Source of the DNA: a bacterium
Lineage (GTDB): Bacteria > JAMCPX01
Reading direction: 5' to 3'
Length of the DNA: 58,103 nt
Assembly: GCA_021787665.1 (NCBI GenBank)
Contig: JAJYLN010000016.1
Coordinates: 1 to 58,103, forward strand
The notes beneath the pieces were generated by a model. The model made no database searches and had not been told where the DNA came from. It was given only the letters and a program-made list of their open reading frames with translations. This document shows positions 32,778 through 41,842 of the stretch, in pieces (the first letter of the stretch is position 1; each line of letters opens with the position of its first letter). The translations under genes and the position numbers were made by a program.

Positions 32778-33938
32778 TCAGAATGCCTGCTTCAGTATCT
32801 TCAGGGTCTCTTCCGGATCGAAGATCGGCTTGGCGTTGTACACGATCGAGCCGTCCGATATGGCGTCTTCCGCGACCTGCCTGAGCCCCTCTTCCTTCAC
32901 GCCGACCTCGTGCAGCTTCTGCGGCATGCCCACGCGTCTGGTGAATGCCCGCAGGGCCTCAGCGGCCTTATGTGAGGCGTCTTCGTCGCCCAACCCCCTG
33001 ACATCCACGCCCAGGGCCTCTGCAGCCAGCCTGTACTTGTCTGCGACCGCATCGAGGTTGTACTCGATGCAGTAGGGCAGCAGGATACTGTTGGCGATGC
33101 CGTGCGGTACGCCGAACCTCCCTCCCACGCTGTGCGCAAGCGCATGGACGACCCCGACCTGTGCATTGCCGAACGCAACGCCGGCGACGTTCGCAGCTAT
33201 CTGCATCTGCCCCCGTGCAAGGAGGTCCTTGCCGTTGTCCACCGCCTTGGGAAGATATGCCACGATAAGCCGTATGCCCTGGAGCGCGAGCCCGTCCGTT
33301 ATGGGGTTTGCCTGCTGCGAGTGCAGTGCCTCGATGCAGTGGCTCATCGCGTCCATGCCCGTGCCGGCGGTCACCTTGGCCGGCATGCTCACGGTCATCG
33401 TGGGATCGAGTATGCCGACGTTGGGAATGATGTGGTTGTCCGCGTATATCAGCTTCCGGTGCTTTTCGTGGTCTTTGATGACCGCTGCGTACGTCACCTC
33501 GCTGCCCGTACCCGCGGTGGTCGGGATGACGATGTGCGGCGTTATGGGCGCGTCGAGGAAGTTGACGCCGGAGTGGTCTCCTATCCTGCCTCCGAGCGCA
33601 AGGACCACGGCTATGCCCTTTGCGGTATCGATGGAGCTGCCGCCGCCGACCGTTACGATGCAGTCCGCACCGATGGACCGTGCATAGTCTGCGCCCTTGT
33701 CAACGATGTGCGTGCCGGTGTCGGGCTCGATGTCGGAGAACATGCCAGCGCATTTGCCCCCGAGTGCCTTTTTAACCTTTTCCACCATCTCGCTCTTCTC
33801 GAGGAACTTGTCCGTTACCAGCAGTGCCTTCTTACCTTTCAGGCCGTTGACCTCTTCCTGTACCTCGCCTGCCGAGCCCTTGCCGAAGATGATCTTTGTC
33901 GGATTTCGGAATATAAAATTCAGGTCTGCGTCGTACAT
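32778..33938 (-). CDS. Iron-containing alcohol dehydrogenase
   Basis: 386 aa from ATG at 33938 (MYDADLNFIF), with GAGGAG 6 nt upstream; an earlier in-frame ATG at 33959 would overlap the preceding SCP2 gene and lacks such a site. Family III dehydrogenase: VTVGGGSSIDTAKGI for nucleotide binding, IVIPTTAGTGSEVT, and metal ligands in MDAMSHCIEAL and VGVVHALAHSVGGRFGVPHG. It probably oxidises or reduces short alcohols/aldehydes with NAD(P). Flanked by two SCP2-type lipid carriers, hinting at a hydrophobic substrate (inference). Confidence 0.93.
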   Translation of the reverse strand: MYDADLNFIFRNPTKIIFGKGSAGEVQEEVNGLKGKKALLVTDKFLEKSEMVEKVKKALGGKCAGMFSDIEPDTGTHIVDKGADYARSIGADCIVTVGGGSSIDTAKGIAVVLALGGRIGDHSGVNFLDAPITPHIVIPTTAGTGSEVTYAAVIKDHEKHRKLIYADNHIIPNVGILDPTMTVSMPAKVTAGTGMDAMSHCIEALHSQQANPITDGLALQGIRLIVAYLPKAVDNGKDLLARGQMQIAANVAGVAFGNAQVGVVHALAHSVGGRFGVPHGIANSILLPYCIEYNLDAVADKYRLAAEALGVDVRGLGDEDASHKAAEALRAFTRRVGMPQKLHEVGVKEEGLRQVAEDAISDGSIVYNAKPIFDPEETLKILKQAF

Positions 33939-33948
33939 ACCATGCTCC

Positions 33949-34416
33949 TCATTCATCAATAAACTTCGTGTCGACCATGGTGGCCGAGTCCACGAGGTCC
34001 TGTGCGGCCTTGACGAACCTCACGATGGTCGGCAAGTCGCCCTTGAGCTTCAGCTTGCCCTGCATCATGCCCTTGACCGGGTCGAGCTCCTTCTTCATCA
34101 CGGACTTCCACCGCGGGTATTCGCCCTGTATCACGAACTTTGCCTTCTGTGCCTCCTCGGCCGATACCCGCTTCGCCTCTTTGCATACACCGTGATACAG
34201 ATCGAGCCATACCCCTACCGCGGTCTCGCCGGCTTTCATCTGCTTGCTCAATACCGGATCTTTCTTCATCCGGTCGAGCATGTCCTGATCAAACTGCATG
34301 ATGAGCGATATCGTTCCGTGTTCCCAGTTTGCTCCGGACTCTTTGTAGTTCGGGTTGGAATTGATCTTATCCTTAAATGCCACTATCCATTCTTCGCTTG
34401 GAAACGGAATACCCAT
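33949..34416 (-). CDS. SCP2 sterol-binding domain protein
   Basis: 155 aa. The C-terminal part (KLKLKGDLPTIVRFVKAAQDLVDS) is the standard end of bacterial SCP2 proteins, and DPVKGMMQGK precedes it. The ATG at 34416 has a strong AAGGAGG. It binds lipids or acyl-CoA in the family. First gene of the operon, so its promoter lies in the gap 34417-34524, where I see no confident box for the minus strand. Confidence 0.82.
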   Translation of the reverse strand: MGIPFPSEEWIVAFKDKINSNPNYKESGANWEHGTISLIMQFDQDMLDRMKKDPVLSKQMKAGETAVGVWLDLYHGVCKEAKRVSAEEAQKAKFVIQGEYPRWKSVMKKELDPVKGMMQGKLKLKGDLPTIVRFVKAAQDLVDSATMVDTKFIDE

Positions 34417-34524
34417 GGTCCTTACCTCCTTTATTTCCGGAGCGGATCGGCCTCCGGCTGGAATTTTTCTATCACATCATTTAAAATAAACAAGCTATTT
34501 GTGCGTGAGCCGGGCGTCCTGCCG

Positions 34525-34553
34525 TTGACAGGTCTCCTGTCTCGCGTTATGCT
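34525..34553 (+). promoter_or_regulatory. Sigma-70 promoter for the M23 peptidase gene
   Basis: TTGACA (34525-34530), 17-bp spacer, TATGCT (34548-34553). The predicted leader is about 150 nt long before the ATG at 34713; I see no known riboswitch in it. Confidence 0.65.
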
Positions 34554-34712
34554 GACAAAAGCATCGGACCTACGATCGAGGCTACGTATAGTCAAGACGC
34601 GTGGACAACGTCAAACAGTACCGGGGCAGCCGATCGGTGTTTCTTCGCCCGTACGTTTCTGGACGTAGCCTGAAGTCGTCATCCGGGAAAGGCAAGGAAA
34701 GGAGTCGTTCAC

Positions 34713-35537
34713 ATGATCATGATTGCATTGCTGGCCATTATGGCGCATATCCAATCGCCGTCCGTATCCGTTCGCCCGGCGCACCTGCACCCGGGGAGCC
34801 CTTTTGTCCTTACGATACGGGGACTTACTGCCGGCAGCACGTACGATGTCGAGCTCGACGGGCGCAAGCTTGGCTTCAGGGGCGGCATGGAAGTCACCCT
34901 CCTGCTCGGCATCGATCTCGGTCATCCGGCAGGTCCGGACAACATAACCGTGTACCGGCAGGGCATGGCTGCACCGGTGACGTCGGTTACGGTCCTGGTG
35001 CACCGCCACAGCTATCCGGCCCAATACCTGAAGCTGCCTCGGTATTTTGTATCGCTCACGCCTGTCGAGCTGAAGAGGGCTGAACGGGAGCAGGCCGAGC
35101 TGGAGCGGATCTTTGCAAGCGATACGACAAGACGGGAGTGGAGCGGCAGGTTCATCATGCCGGTCCGCGGTATGATAACCACGCCCTTCGGTGTCAGGAG
35201 GTTCCTGAACGGTGAGCCGCGCGCGCCGCATACCGGCATCGATATAGCGGCAAGGCCGGGTACGCCCGTCGTTGCGACCAACAGCGGTACCGTGTGTTTC
35301 GAGGGCAGTCTTTTTTTCGGAGGCGGGAGCATACTGATCAACCACGGACAGGGCATATATTCCATGTATTTCCATCTCAGGGGCTATGCGGTAAAGGACG
35401 GGGCCCGTGTCAGGAAGGGCCAGACGGTGGGCTATGTCGGAAGCACGGGCCGTGTCACCGGGCCGAGCCTGCACTTCGGCGTAAGGATAGTCGACAGCAA
35501 GATAGATCCCAGCCTTTTGTTCCGGCTCGTGCATTAG
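34713..35537 (+). CDS. M23-family peptidoglycan peptidase
   Basis: 274 aa. Short N-terminal hydrophobic segment, an Ig-like N-domain (LHPGSPFVLTIRGLTAGSTYDV), a charged linker (KRAEREQAELERI), then an M23 domain with HTGIDIA (metal His and Asp), HLRGYAVKDGARVRKGQ and LHFGVR. All LytM metal and catalytic positions are visible, so it should be an active zinc endopeptidase in the periplasm. AAGGAAAGGAG lies before the start. Confidence 0.93.
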   Translation: MIMIALLAIMAHIQSPSVSVRPAHLHPGSPFVLTIRGLTAGSTYDVELDGRKLGFRGGMEVTLLLGIDLGHPAGPDNITVYRQGMAAPVTSVTVLVHRHSYPAQYLKLPRYFVSLTPVELKRAEREQAELERIFASDTTRREWSGRFIMPVRGMITTPFGVRRFLNGEPRAPHTGIDIAARPGTPVVATNSGTVCFEGSLFFGGGSILINHGQGIYSMYFHLRGYAVKDGARVRKGQTVGYVGSTGRVTGPSLHFGVRIVDSKIDPSLLFRLVH

Positions 35538-35563
35538 CCGTACCGCTGCGGCATGTAGCCGTT

Positions 35564-35612
35564 TCTACAAGTTCAGCTTGATTTTGTCTGCTGTTTGTAG
35601 ATAAGGTATGAA
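35564..35612 (+). promoter_or_regulatory. Putative purH promoter with inverted repeat
   Basis: Two overlapping promoter readings fit: TTGATT (35578) with TAAGGT (35602), or TTGTCT (35584) with TATGAA (35607) at 17 bp. A perfect inverted repeat TCTACAA (35564-35570) / TTGTAGA (35595-35601) brackets the -35 region and could be an operator. It does not resemble the enteric PurR site. Confidence 0.45.
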
Positions 35613-35637
35613 AAACTATCATGCAAAGGAGTAGGGT

Positions 35638-37182
35638 ATGGTATATTCACGGGCGCTTATCAGCGTGTCGGACAAAACAGGTATGGAAGAGCTCGGCCGG
35701 GGCCTGGCAGACCTCGGGATAGGGATCCTCTCGACCGGCGGAACCGCACGGCTCCTGAAAGAGAAGGGGGTGCCGGTGACCGATGTTGCCGACTACACGG
35801 GCTTTCCGGAGATGCTCGACGGCAGGGTCAAAACGCTGCATCCGAAGATACACGGCGGGATTCTCGCCATGAGGGGCAACAGCAGTCATATGAAGTCCCT
35901 GAAGGAGCATTCCATAGGCCTGATCGATATCGTCATCGTCAACCTGTACCCGTTCAGTGCGACGGCGAGAAAGAAGGACGTGGCGTTCGACGAGGTTGTC
36001 GAGATGATAGACATCGGCGGCCCGTCGATGGTGCGGGCTGCATCGAAAAACTTCAAGGACGTCGTCGTTATCGTTGACCCGTCCGACTATCCGTGGCTGC
36101 TGTCGCACCTCAAGAAAAACGATATAACCGCGGAGGACAGGTTGCGCCTTGCCGCGAAGGCCTTCAACCACACGGCTGCGTACGACAGCGTCATCGCCAA
36201 CTGGCTCAACGCGAAGACCGCAAAGGACATGCCGGGGCAGATCCACGTCACGCTCGACAGAGTGCAGTCCATGAGATACGGAGAGAACCCGCACCAGCAG
36301 GCGGCACTGTACGCGACGTCCGGCCTTGATCAGCACCGTGACCTCAGGTTCGGCCAGCGCGGCGGCAAGGAGCTCTCCTATAACAATATCGTGGACATGA
36401 GCAGCGCGTATGAGCTTGTCCGGGAGTTCCGCCAGCCGGCGTGCATCATCATAAAACACACGAACCCGTGCGGTGCCGCGGTTGCGGGAAGCATCCCGAA
36501 GGCGTACGAGCTTGCCTTCGGTACGGACCCGTTATCGAGCTATGGGGGTATCTGCGGCTTCAATGGCGAGGTCGATGACGCAACTGCGCGGCTCATCGCG
36601 GACACCTTCTATGAGGTCATCGTCGCCCCGTCGTTCTCGCCCGCCGCGCTTGAGATGCTCTCGAAGAAGAAGAACCTGAGGCTCATTGAGGTCGACCGCG
36701 GCGCTGCGGACGCCCCCGGCGATGGCCAGCTCGAGCTCCACGATACCGCGTTCGGGGTACTCGTGCAGACGAGGGACACTCTGTCGGATGAGCTGAAGGG
36801 CAGCAAGGTCGTCACCAGGAGGACGCCCACGGAAGGCGAGATGAAGGACATGGACTTCGCCATGAAGGTTTGCAAACACACGAAGAGCAACACGATCATC
36901 GTTGCACGGTCCCTCCAGCTCATCGGCGTTGGTGCCGGGCAGATGAGCAGAGTGGACTCCGCGAAGATAGCGATCATGAAGTCTGTCCTCGGCACCAAGG
37001 GTGCCGTGGGGGCATCGGACGCTTTCTTCCCGTTCGCCGACGGGCTCAAGGTACTGGCGGACGCGGGCGTCACGGCTGTCGCACAGCCGGGCGGATCGAT
37101 CCGGGACCAGGAGGTCATCCGTGCTGCGGACGAGGCCGGTATCGCCATGGTGTTTACCGGCGTACGACACTTCAAGCACTGA
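35638..37182 (+). CDS. purH: Bifunctional AICAR formyltransferase / IMP cyclohydrolase
   Basis: 514 aa. Last two steps to IMP. N-terminal MGS-like cyclohydrolase domain (ILSTGGTARLLKEKG; MLDGRVKTLHPKIHGGIL) and C-terminal formyltransferase domain (YGENPHQQAALY; KHTNPCGAAV; AFGTDPLSSYGG; AQPGGSIRDQEVI). Full length. GCAAAGGAGTAGGGT precedes the ATG. It leads a two-gene purine unit with purD, 26 kb from the purSQLF operon. Confidence 0.97.
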   Translation: MVYSRALISVSDKTGMEELGRGLADLGIGILSTGGTARLLKEKGVPVTDVADYTGFPEMLDGRVKTLHPKIHGGILAMRGNSSHMKSLKEHSIGLIDIVIVNLYPFSATARKKDVAFDEVVEMIDIGGPSMVRAASKNFKDVVVIVDPSDYPWLLSHLKKNDITAEDRLRLAAKAFNHTAAYDSVIANWLNAKTAKDMPGQIHVTLDRVQSMRYGENPHQQAALYATSGLDQHRDLRFGQRGGKELSYNNIVDMSSAYELVREFRQPACIIIKHTNPCGAAVAGSIPKAYELAFGTDPLSSYGGICGFNGEVDDATARLIADTFYEVIVAPSFSPAALEMLSKKKNLRLIEVDRGAADAPGDGQLELHDTAFGVLVQTRDTLSDELKGSKVVTRRTPTEGEMKDMDFAMKVCKHTKSNTIIVARSLQLIGVGAGQMSRVDSAKIAIMKSVLGTKGAVGASDAFFPFADGLKVLADAGVTAVAQPGGSIRDQEVIRAADEAGIAMVFTGVRHFKH

Positions 37183-37197
37183 GGCTGGGGACAGACT

Positions 37198-38448
37198 ATG
37201 AATGTACTGGTCATAGGCTCCGGAGGCAGGGAGCACGCCATCGTCCACAAGATGAAGCAGGACGGCATAAAAAATATCTACTGCGCGCCGGGTAACGCCG
37301 GCATCGAGGAGCTTGCTACCTGTGTGCCCCTGAAGGTCGATGATGTCAGAGGACTGGTGGACTTCGCTCTGGAGAAGAAGGTATACCTCACCGTCGTCGG
37401 ACCTGAATCGGCGCTGCAGGCAGGCGTCGTGGACGCCTTTACGGCGAGCGGTCTGACCATATTCGGTCCCACGAGGCAGGCCGCGCTGCTCGAGACCTCC
37501 AAGTCCTTCGCGAAGACGCTGCTCAAGAAGTACGATATTCCTTCGCCGCATTTCGAGGTCTTTGACACCTCGGCCGACGCCCTCGACTATGCCGGGACGA
37601 TAGCATATCCTGCCGTTATCAAGGCGGACGGTATTGCAGCGGGCAAGGGTGTTATCATCGTGGCGGACCGCTCGCAGGCGGCGGCCGCGATACGGGACAT
37701 CATGGACAACAGGGTTTTCGGCGACGCCGGCAAGGTCGTGCTTATCGAGGAGTTTCTCAAGGGCGCCGAGTCGAGCTATTTCGTCGTGGCCAACGAGCGC
37801 GGTTTCGTACCGCTGGGGAGCGCGAGGGACTACAAGAGGCTGTGCGACCATGATGACGGTCCGAACACGGGCGGGATGGGGGCACTGTCCCCGTCGGACA
37901 AGCTCAGCCCGCAGCTCGAGGAAAAGGTCGTGAACAAAATCGTGTCCCCGCTCATGGGGGCACTCGAAAAGGAGGGCATCGTCTACCGGGGTGTGCTGTA
38001 CGCCGGACTCATGATCGTCGGCGGCGAGCCGTACGTGCTGGAGTTCAACGCACGGTTCGGAGACCCGGAAACACAGGCGTTGCTTCCCCGGCTGGAAGGC
38101 GAGATGATCGGCATTCTGACCGACAGCGCCAAGGGCAGGACGTTCTCGGACAGGCTCAGCCTGAGACAGGACGTCTCCGTGTGTGTCGTCATGGCATCGA
38201 AGGGCTATCCGGCCGGTCCTCAGGCGAATACGGTCATCGAGGGACTGAAAGACGCCGTGGGCAAAGACATCTTTATATTCCATGCAGGGACGAAGAACGA
38301 GAGGGGCGTCATTAAGACGGCAGGAGGCAGGGTACTCGGGGTGACGGCCCTCGGGGAGAACGCGCACGGGGCACGGGAGCGGGTGTATAAGGCAATCAAC
38401 AGCATCGTGTTCGATGGCGCCCAGTTCAGGAGCGATATAGGTCTCTGA
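37198..38448 (+). CDS. purD: Phosphoribosylamine-glycine ligase
   Basis: 416 aa, ATP-grasp enzyme that joins glycine to phosphoribosylamine. VIGSGGREHAIVHKM at the start, VIKADGIAAGKGVIIV in the ATP-binding region, and LEFNARFGDPETQALLPRL for metal binding. It starts 15 nt after purH. Together with purF and purSQL the window covers much of the pathway to IMP; purN, purM, purK/E, purC and purB are not here. Confidence 0.97.
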   Translation: MNVLVIGSGGREHAIVHKMKQDGIKNIYCAPGNAGIEELATCVPLKVDDVRGLVDFALEKKVYLTVVGPESALQAGVVDAFTASGLTIFGPTRQAALLETSKSFAKTLLKKYDIPSPHFEVFDTSADALDYAGTIAYPAVIKADGIAAGKGVIIVADRSQAAAAIRDIMDNRVFGDAGKVVLIEEFLKGAESSYFVVANERGFVPLGSARDYKRLCDHDDGPNTGGMGALSPSDKLSPQLEEKVVNKIVSPLMGALEKEGIVYRGVLYAGLMIVGGEPYVLEFNARFGDPETQALLPRLEGEMIGILTDSAKGRTFSDRLSLRQDVSVCVVMASKGYPAGPQANTVIEGLKDAVGKDIFIFHAGTKNERGVIKTAGGRVLGVTALGENAHGARERVYKAINSIVFDGAQFRSDIGL

Positions 38449-38458
38449 AAGCTTTGGG

Positions 38459-38482
38459 GCTGCGGCTGATAGCCGCCGCAGC
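38459..38482. terminator. Weak hairpin between convergent purD and oxidoreductase genes
   Basis: GCTGCGG/CCGCAGC with an inner CGGC/GCCG pair in a 62-bp convergent gap. There is no T-run on either side, so intrinsic termination is doubtful; it may be a Rho-independent-like stop in name only or an mRNA 3' barrier. Confidence 0.3.
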
Positions 38483-38510
38483 ACACGGAACACGTGCTTC
38501 CTGAGAGCGG

Positions 38511-39536
38511 TTATCCTGCCTTCAGCACGATCTTGCCGAAGTTCTTCCGTTCAAGCATTTCCCGCTGTGCCCCTGCTGCATCTTTAAGGTCGAAGACCTT
38601 GTGCACCACCGGCCTGAGCCTGCCTGACTCGACGAATTTCAGTACCTCCAGCAGCTCCGCTTTTCTGCCCATATACGAGCCGAGCAGCGCGAGATGCCGC
38701 GAGAACACGTACCTTAGGTCGAAACTGACGGACGGGCCGCTCGTAGAGCCGCACGTCACGAGCCTTCCGTTCTTTGCGAGGCTTCTGACGCTCTTTTCCC
38801 ACACCTCAGGGCCGATGTGATCGATGATGATGTCGACACCCCGTTTGCCAGTCAGAATCTTCACCTCTTCCTCGAAGTCCTGCTTCCGGTAGTTTATGAC
38901 ATTATCGGCCCCGAGTGCCTTTGCCTTTTCTATCTTATCGTCGCTGCCCACGGTCGTTATGACCTGCGCACCGAAGAGCTTCGCGATCTGGATGGCAGCG
39001 ATGCCGACACCGCTGCCACCCGCCTGTACGAGCACGCTGTCACCAGGCCTTACACCTGCGCGGCCCACGAGCATGTGCCATGCTGTCAGGAAAACGAGGG
39101 GAACTGATGCCGCCTCTTCGAACGAGAGGTGCCCCGGCTTCGGAAGGACATTGACCTCGGGCACAGATACGAATTCCGCGTACCCGCCGTGGTTCCTGTA
39201 TCCGAGGATGTCGTAGTGGCTGCACTGATTGTCGTCGCCGGCAAGACACTGCCCGCACTTCATACAGCTTATGCCCGGGGATACGATGACCTCGTCCCCC
39301 TTTTTAAGGTCTCCGGCCCCGGACCCGGCGTCCGCCACAATGCCCGAGACGTCCGCACCGGCTATGTGCGGGAGGGTGACCCCGGGTAGCCCCTTGCGCT
39401 GCCATATATCGAGATGGTTCAACGCGCATGCCTTAACCCGGACGATCACCTGCCCCGGCCTGACTTCCGGGTCCGGAAAGTCTGTGTACTGGAGTGTGTC
39501 TACGTCCCCGAATTTCCGAAATACGACTGCCTTCAT
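38511..39536 (-). CDS. Zinc-type alcohol dehydrogenase / quinone-reductase family oxidoreductase
   Basis: 341 aa from ATG at 39536 (MKAVVFRKFGDVDTL), with AAGGAGGA just upstream; the frame is open for 30 more codons without a site. Medium-chain dehydrogenase: GADVSGIVADAG, structural zinc Cys cluster CMKCGQCLAGDDNQC, and NAD(P) motif VLVQAGGSGVGIAAIQIAK. It keeps the structural zinc, so it is closer to alcohol dehydrogenases than to quinone reductases. Substrate unknown. Divergent from the DsbA-like gene. Confidence 0.92.
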   Translation of the reverse strand: MKAVVFRKFGDVDTLQYTDFPDPEVRPGQVIVRVKACALNHLDIWQRKGLPGVTLPHIAGADVSGIVADAGSGAGDLKKGDEVIVSPGISCMKCGQCLAGDDNQCSHYDILGYRNHGGYAEFVSVPEVNVLPKPGHLSFEEAASVPLVFLTAWHMLVGRAGVRPGDSVLVQAGGSGVGIAAIQIAKLFGAQVITTVGSDDKIEKAKALGADNVINYRKQDFEEEVKILTGKRGVDIIIDHIGPEVWEKSVRSLAKNGRLVTCGSTSGPSVSFDLRYVFSRHLALLGSYMGRKAELLEVLKFVESGRLRPVVHKVFDLKDAAGAQREMLERKNFGKIVLKAG

Positions 39537-39663
39537 CCATTCCTCCTTAAAGCATCTCGTTGCTGAGACGTGTAGCAGAAAACAGCGAACAAATGAATCT
39601 TTTGGAAAGACGGTTCTTTCCTTCAAGTCAAAGAGACACCCGTGAAGGACGCTATCGCCTTAT

Positions 39664-39705
39664 CCGTCAAGGACCGTTGACTTACCGTCAACGTTCGGGT
39701 ATAAC
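39664..39705 (+). promoter_or_regulatory. Promoter of the DsbA-like gene with overlapping inverted repeats
   Basis: TTGACT (39677-39682), 17-bp spacer, TATAAC (39700-39705). The -35 box is embedded in alternating copies of one half-site: CGTCAA, CGTTGAC and GTCAACG, which form two overlapping palindromes (GTCAA-N6-TTGAC and CGTTGAC-N5-GTCAACG). A repressor bound here would cover the -35 box. Confidence 0.6.
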
Positions 39706-39791
39706 CTGCATACGCTGAATAACGGGAAGGCCCAATGTGCTTGATAGCAAGCTGACGGTCGTGTTTAGCAGGGTGTATACAGGAGCATAGG

Positions 39792-40487
39792 ATGAAAAAA
39801 GGTTCAAGAGCTGGTATTGCGGGCGTCGTTGCGGCCATGGCTTTGGGTCTGTTTGTCTGGTTTTCCGCAAGAGAAATGAGGAGAGGGCTGGGAAAGGGAG
39901 CAGTGCCCGCAGCGGTGCAGGGCGTTACTATAGTGGCTCAACCGCCGTCTCAGCCGACCGGGGACCCGCCAGGGCTGACCATAGGGAAAAGCCCGTATGA
40001 AGGCAAGAAAGACGCCCCTGTCATCATGATCGAATGTTCGGATTTCCAATGTCCGTTCTGTGCCAGATTCGCCCACGATGACCTCAGGCAGCTCAGAGAA
40101 AATGACATCAGGAAAGGTAAGGTCATGCTGGTATTCAAGAACTTCCCGCTGCCGTTCCATCGGTATGCCGAGAAAGCAGCAGAAGCAGCCGCATGTGCAT
40201 ACAAGCAAGGTAAATTCTGGCAGATGCACGACCGTATGTTCAGTGCGAGCGGTATGCTGGACGTCAACAGCCTGAAATCGTACGCAAAGGAAATAGGATT
40301 GAACGCACGGAAATTCGACCATTGTCTCGATTCCGGTGAAACAGCAGGCATGGTGCAAGCCGATAAATCGGCGTGTGCTGCGGCAGGGGTAACAGGCACG
40401 CCCACGTTCTTTCTCAACGGGAGGATGCTGGTCGGCGTCCAGCCGTATGAACGGTTCGAGAGTGCCATAGTGCAGGCTGAAAAATAG
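39792..40487 (+). CDS. DsbA-like thioredoxin-fold protein, membrane-anchored
   Basis: 231 aa. N-terminal membrane anchor (about 7-25), a linker, then a thioredoxin domain with active site CPFC in CSDFQCPFCARF and cis-Pro in GVTGTPTFFLNG. Close to DsbA/DsbG-like proteins of the thioredoxin_4 type, acting in the periplasm on disulfides. CAGGAG precedes the start. No DsbB or VKOR gene is adjacent. The neighbouring yggT follows after 52 nt. Confidence 0.92.
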   Translation: MKKGSRAGIAGVVAAMALGLFVWFSAREMRRGLGKGAVPAAVQGVTIVAQPPSQPTGDPPGLTIGKSPYEGKKDAPVIMIECSDFQCPFCARFAHDDLRQLRENDIRKGKVMLVFKNFPLPFHRYAEKAAEAAACAYKQGKFWQMHDRMFSASGMLDVNSLKSYAKEIGLNARKFDHCLDSGETAGMVQADKSACAAAGVTGTPTFFLNGRMLVGVQPYERFESAIVQAEK

Positions 40488-40539
40488 AACAGAGGAGGGC
40501 GCTTGTCATGTCCGGACGTTCTGTGTTACACGCAAAGCC

Positions 40540-40842
40540 ATGCTTTCCAATCTTCTGATAGTACTGGCGAACATTATCGATGCCGTGCTCACGATCTATT
40601 ACTGGCTCATCATCGTGAACGCCCTGCTGAGCTGGGTGAATCCTGACCCGTACAACCCTGCGGTGAGATTTTTAAACAGGGTCACCGAGCCGGTGCTTGC
40701 ACCCGTGCGCAGGGTATTGCCGCTGGGCACGGGCTACGGGATCGACCTGTCTCCGCTGATTGCGATCTTTGCGATCTACGCGATCAAGGCGCTGATCGTG
40801 GGAGCATTGCTCAAGCTTGCGGCAAGACTCGCCCTGTCGTAG
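40540..40842 (+). CDS. YggT family membrane protein
   Basis: 100 aa with two membrane segments. The family motif INALLSWVNPDPYNPAVRFL is obvious here as VNALLSWVNPDP, followed by RVTEPVLAPVRRVLP. YggT proteins take part in osmotic tolerance, division-site or photosystem functions in different phyla. No good ribosome site is visible for the ATG. Confidence 0.9.
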   Translation: MLSNLLIVLANIIDAVLTIYYWLIIVNALLSWVNPDPYNPAVRFLNRVTEPVLAPVRRVLPLGTGYGIDLSPLIAIFAIYAIKALIVGALLKLAARLALS

Positions 40843-40864
40843 CCGCAAGGGGCCTGTATTTCGT

Positions 40865-40882
40865 CCGTGTAAAATCCGTGTA
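40865..40882 (+). promoter_or_regulatory. Pho box upstream of pstC
   Basis: CCGTGTA-AAAT-CCGTGTA: two identical 7-bp direct repeats with a 4-bp spacer, i.e. an 11-bp period, the architecture of PhoB sites (consensus halves CTGTCAT). It lies about 50 nt before the pstC start, correctly placed for a promoter activated at low phosphate. Confidence 0.75.
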
Positions 40883-40933
40883 ACTTACAATTTACTTGTC
40901 TGTATAGATCGCTAACGGTAGTCTGGGGCCATC

Positions 40934-41842
40934 ATGAAGCTCGTGACCGGTGACAGGGCGATAAGGTTTATTGCGACGATATTCGCCTCCGTGATACTCG
41001 CGCTCATTGTGCTGATCGTGTACGAGCTCCTCAAGGGTTCGGTGCCGTCCATACATAAGTTCGGTCTGAAGTTCCTCGTTACCTCAACCTGGGACCCGGT
41101 GAGCGAGCACTTCGGCGCCCTGCCGTTCGTTTTCGGCACGATCGTCTCGTCCGTGATCGCGCTGGTTATCGCACTCCCGGTGAGCATCGGCATAGCCGTC
41201 TTTCTCTCGGAGCTTGCCCCGCGGCCCGTACGGCCCGCCGTGTCGCTCATGGTGGAGCTGCTCGCAGCTATCCCGAGCATCATCTACGGACTCTGGGGGC
41301 TGTTCGTGATGGTCCCGTTCCTCCAGATGTACGTCGAGCCGGCGCTTGGCAGATACTTCGGCTTCCTGCCGCTGTTCAGCGGTGCGCCCATCGGGGTGGG
41401 CATGCTGGCAGGTGGCATCATCCTATCTATCATGATTATCCCCACGATTGCCGCCGTATCCAGGGACATATTCAACACGGTGCCGATGCTGTACAAGGAG
41501 GCTGGCTTCGCCCTCGGCATGACGCGGTGGGAGGTGATAGAGAAAATTGTCTTCCCCCATGCACGATCCGGCCTGATCGGCGCTGTCATGCTCGGGTTCG
41601 GCAGGGCCCTCGGCGAGACGATGGCCGTGACGATGGTGATAGGCAATGCGCCGACGATAGCGGCATCCCTGTTCGCTCCCTCCTACACCATCGCGAGCGT
41701 ACTGGCCAACGAGTTTACGGAAGCGACGACGAAGCTCTATCTTTCCTCCCTCATAGAACTCGCCCTCATTCTCTTCGTGATCTCCATGCTGTTCAACGCC
41801 GTGGCACGGCTGCTGGTGATCAGGGAGCGGACGGCAAAATGA
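40934..41842 (+). CDS. pstC: Phosphate ABC transporter permease PstC
   Basis: 302 aa, six membrane helices. [29 protein letters not shown] and the EAA region ([20 protein letters not shown]) are PstC hallmarks. It imports phosphate with PstA and PstB. Preceded by a Pho box. The periplasmic phosphate-binding protein PstS is not in the window, nor are PhoR/PhoB. Confidence 0.96.
   Translation: MKLVTGDRAIRFIATIFASVILALIVLIVYELLKGSVPSIHKFGLKFLVTSTWDPVSEHFGALPFVFGTIVSSVIALVIALPVSIGIAVFLSELAPRPVRPAVSLMVELLAAIPSIIYGLWGLFVMVPFLQMYVEPALGRYFGFLPLFSGAPIGVGMLAGGIILSIMIIPTIAAVSRDIFNTVPMLYKEAGFALGMTRWEVIEKIVFPHARSGLIGAVMLGFGRALGETMAVTMVIGNAPTIAASLFAPSYTIASVLANEFTEATTKLYLSSLIELALILFVISMLFNAVARLLVIRERTAK

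Noticed and set aside
38459-38482. Hairpin after purD as a strong bidirectional terminator
   Set aside because: There is no T-run on either strand; kept only as a weak feature.
36532-38493. 653-codon open frame antisense to purH-purD
   Set aside because: It is a shadow of two strongly conserved genes in GC-rich DNA; its translation is rich in Arg, His and Asp with no domain pattern. Similar long antisense frames at 4834-6657, 17121-18641, 45502-46938 and 47941-49227 were rejected for the same reason.
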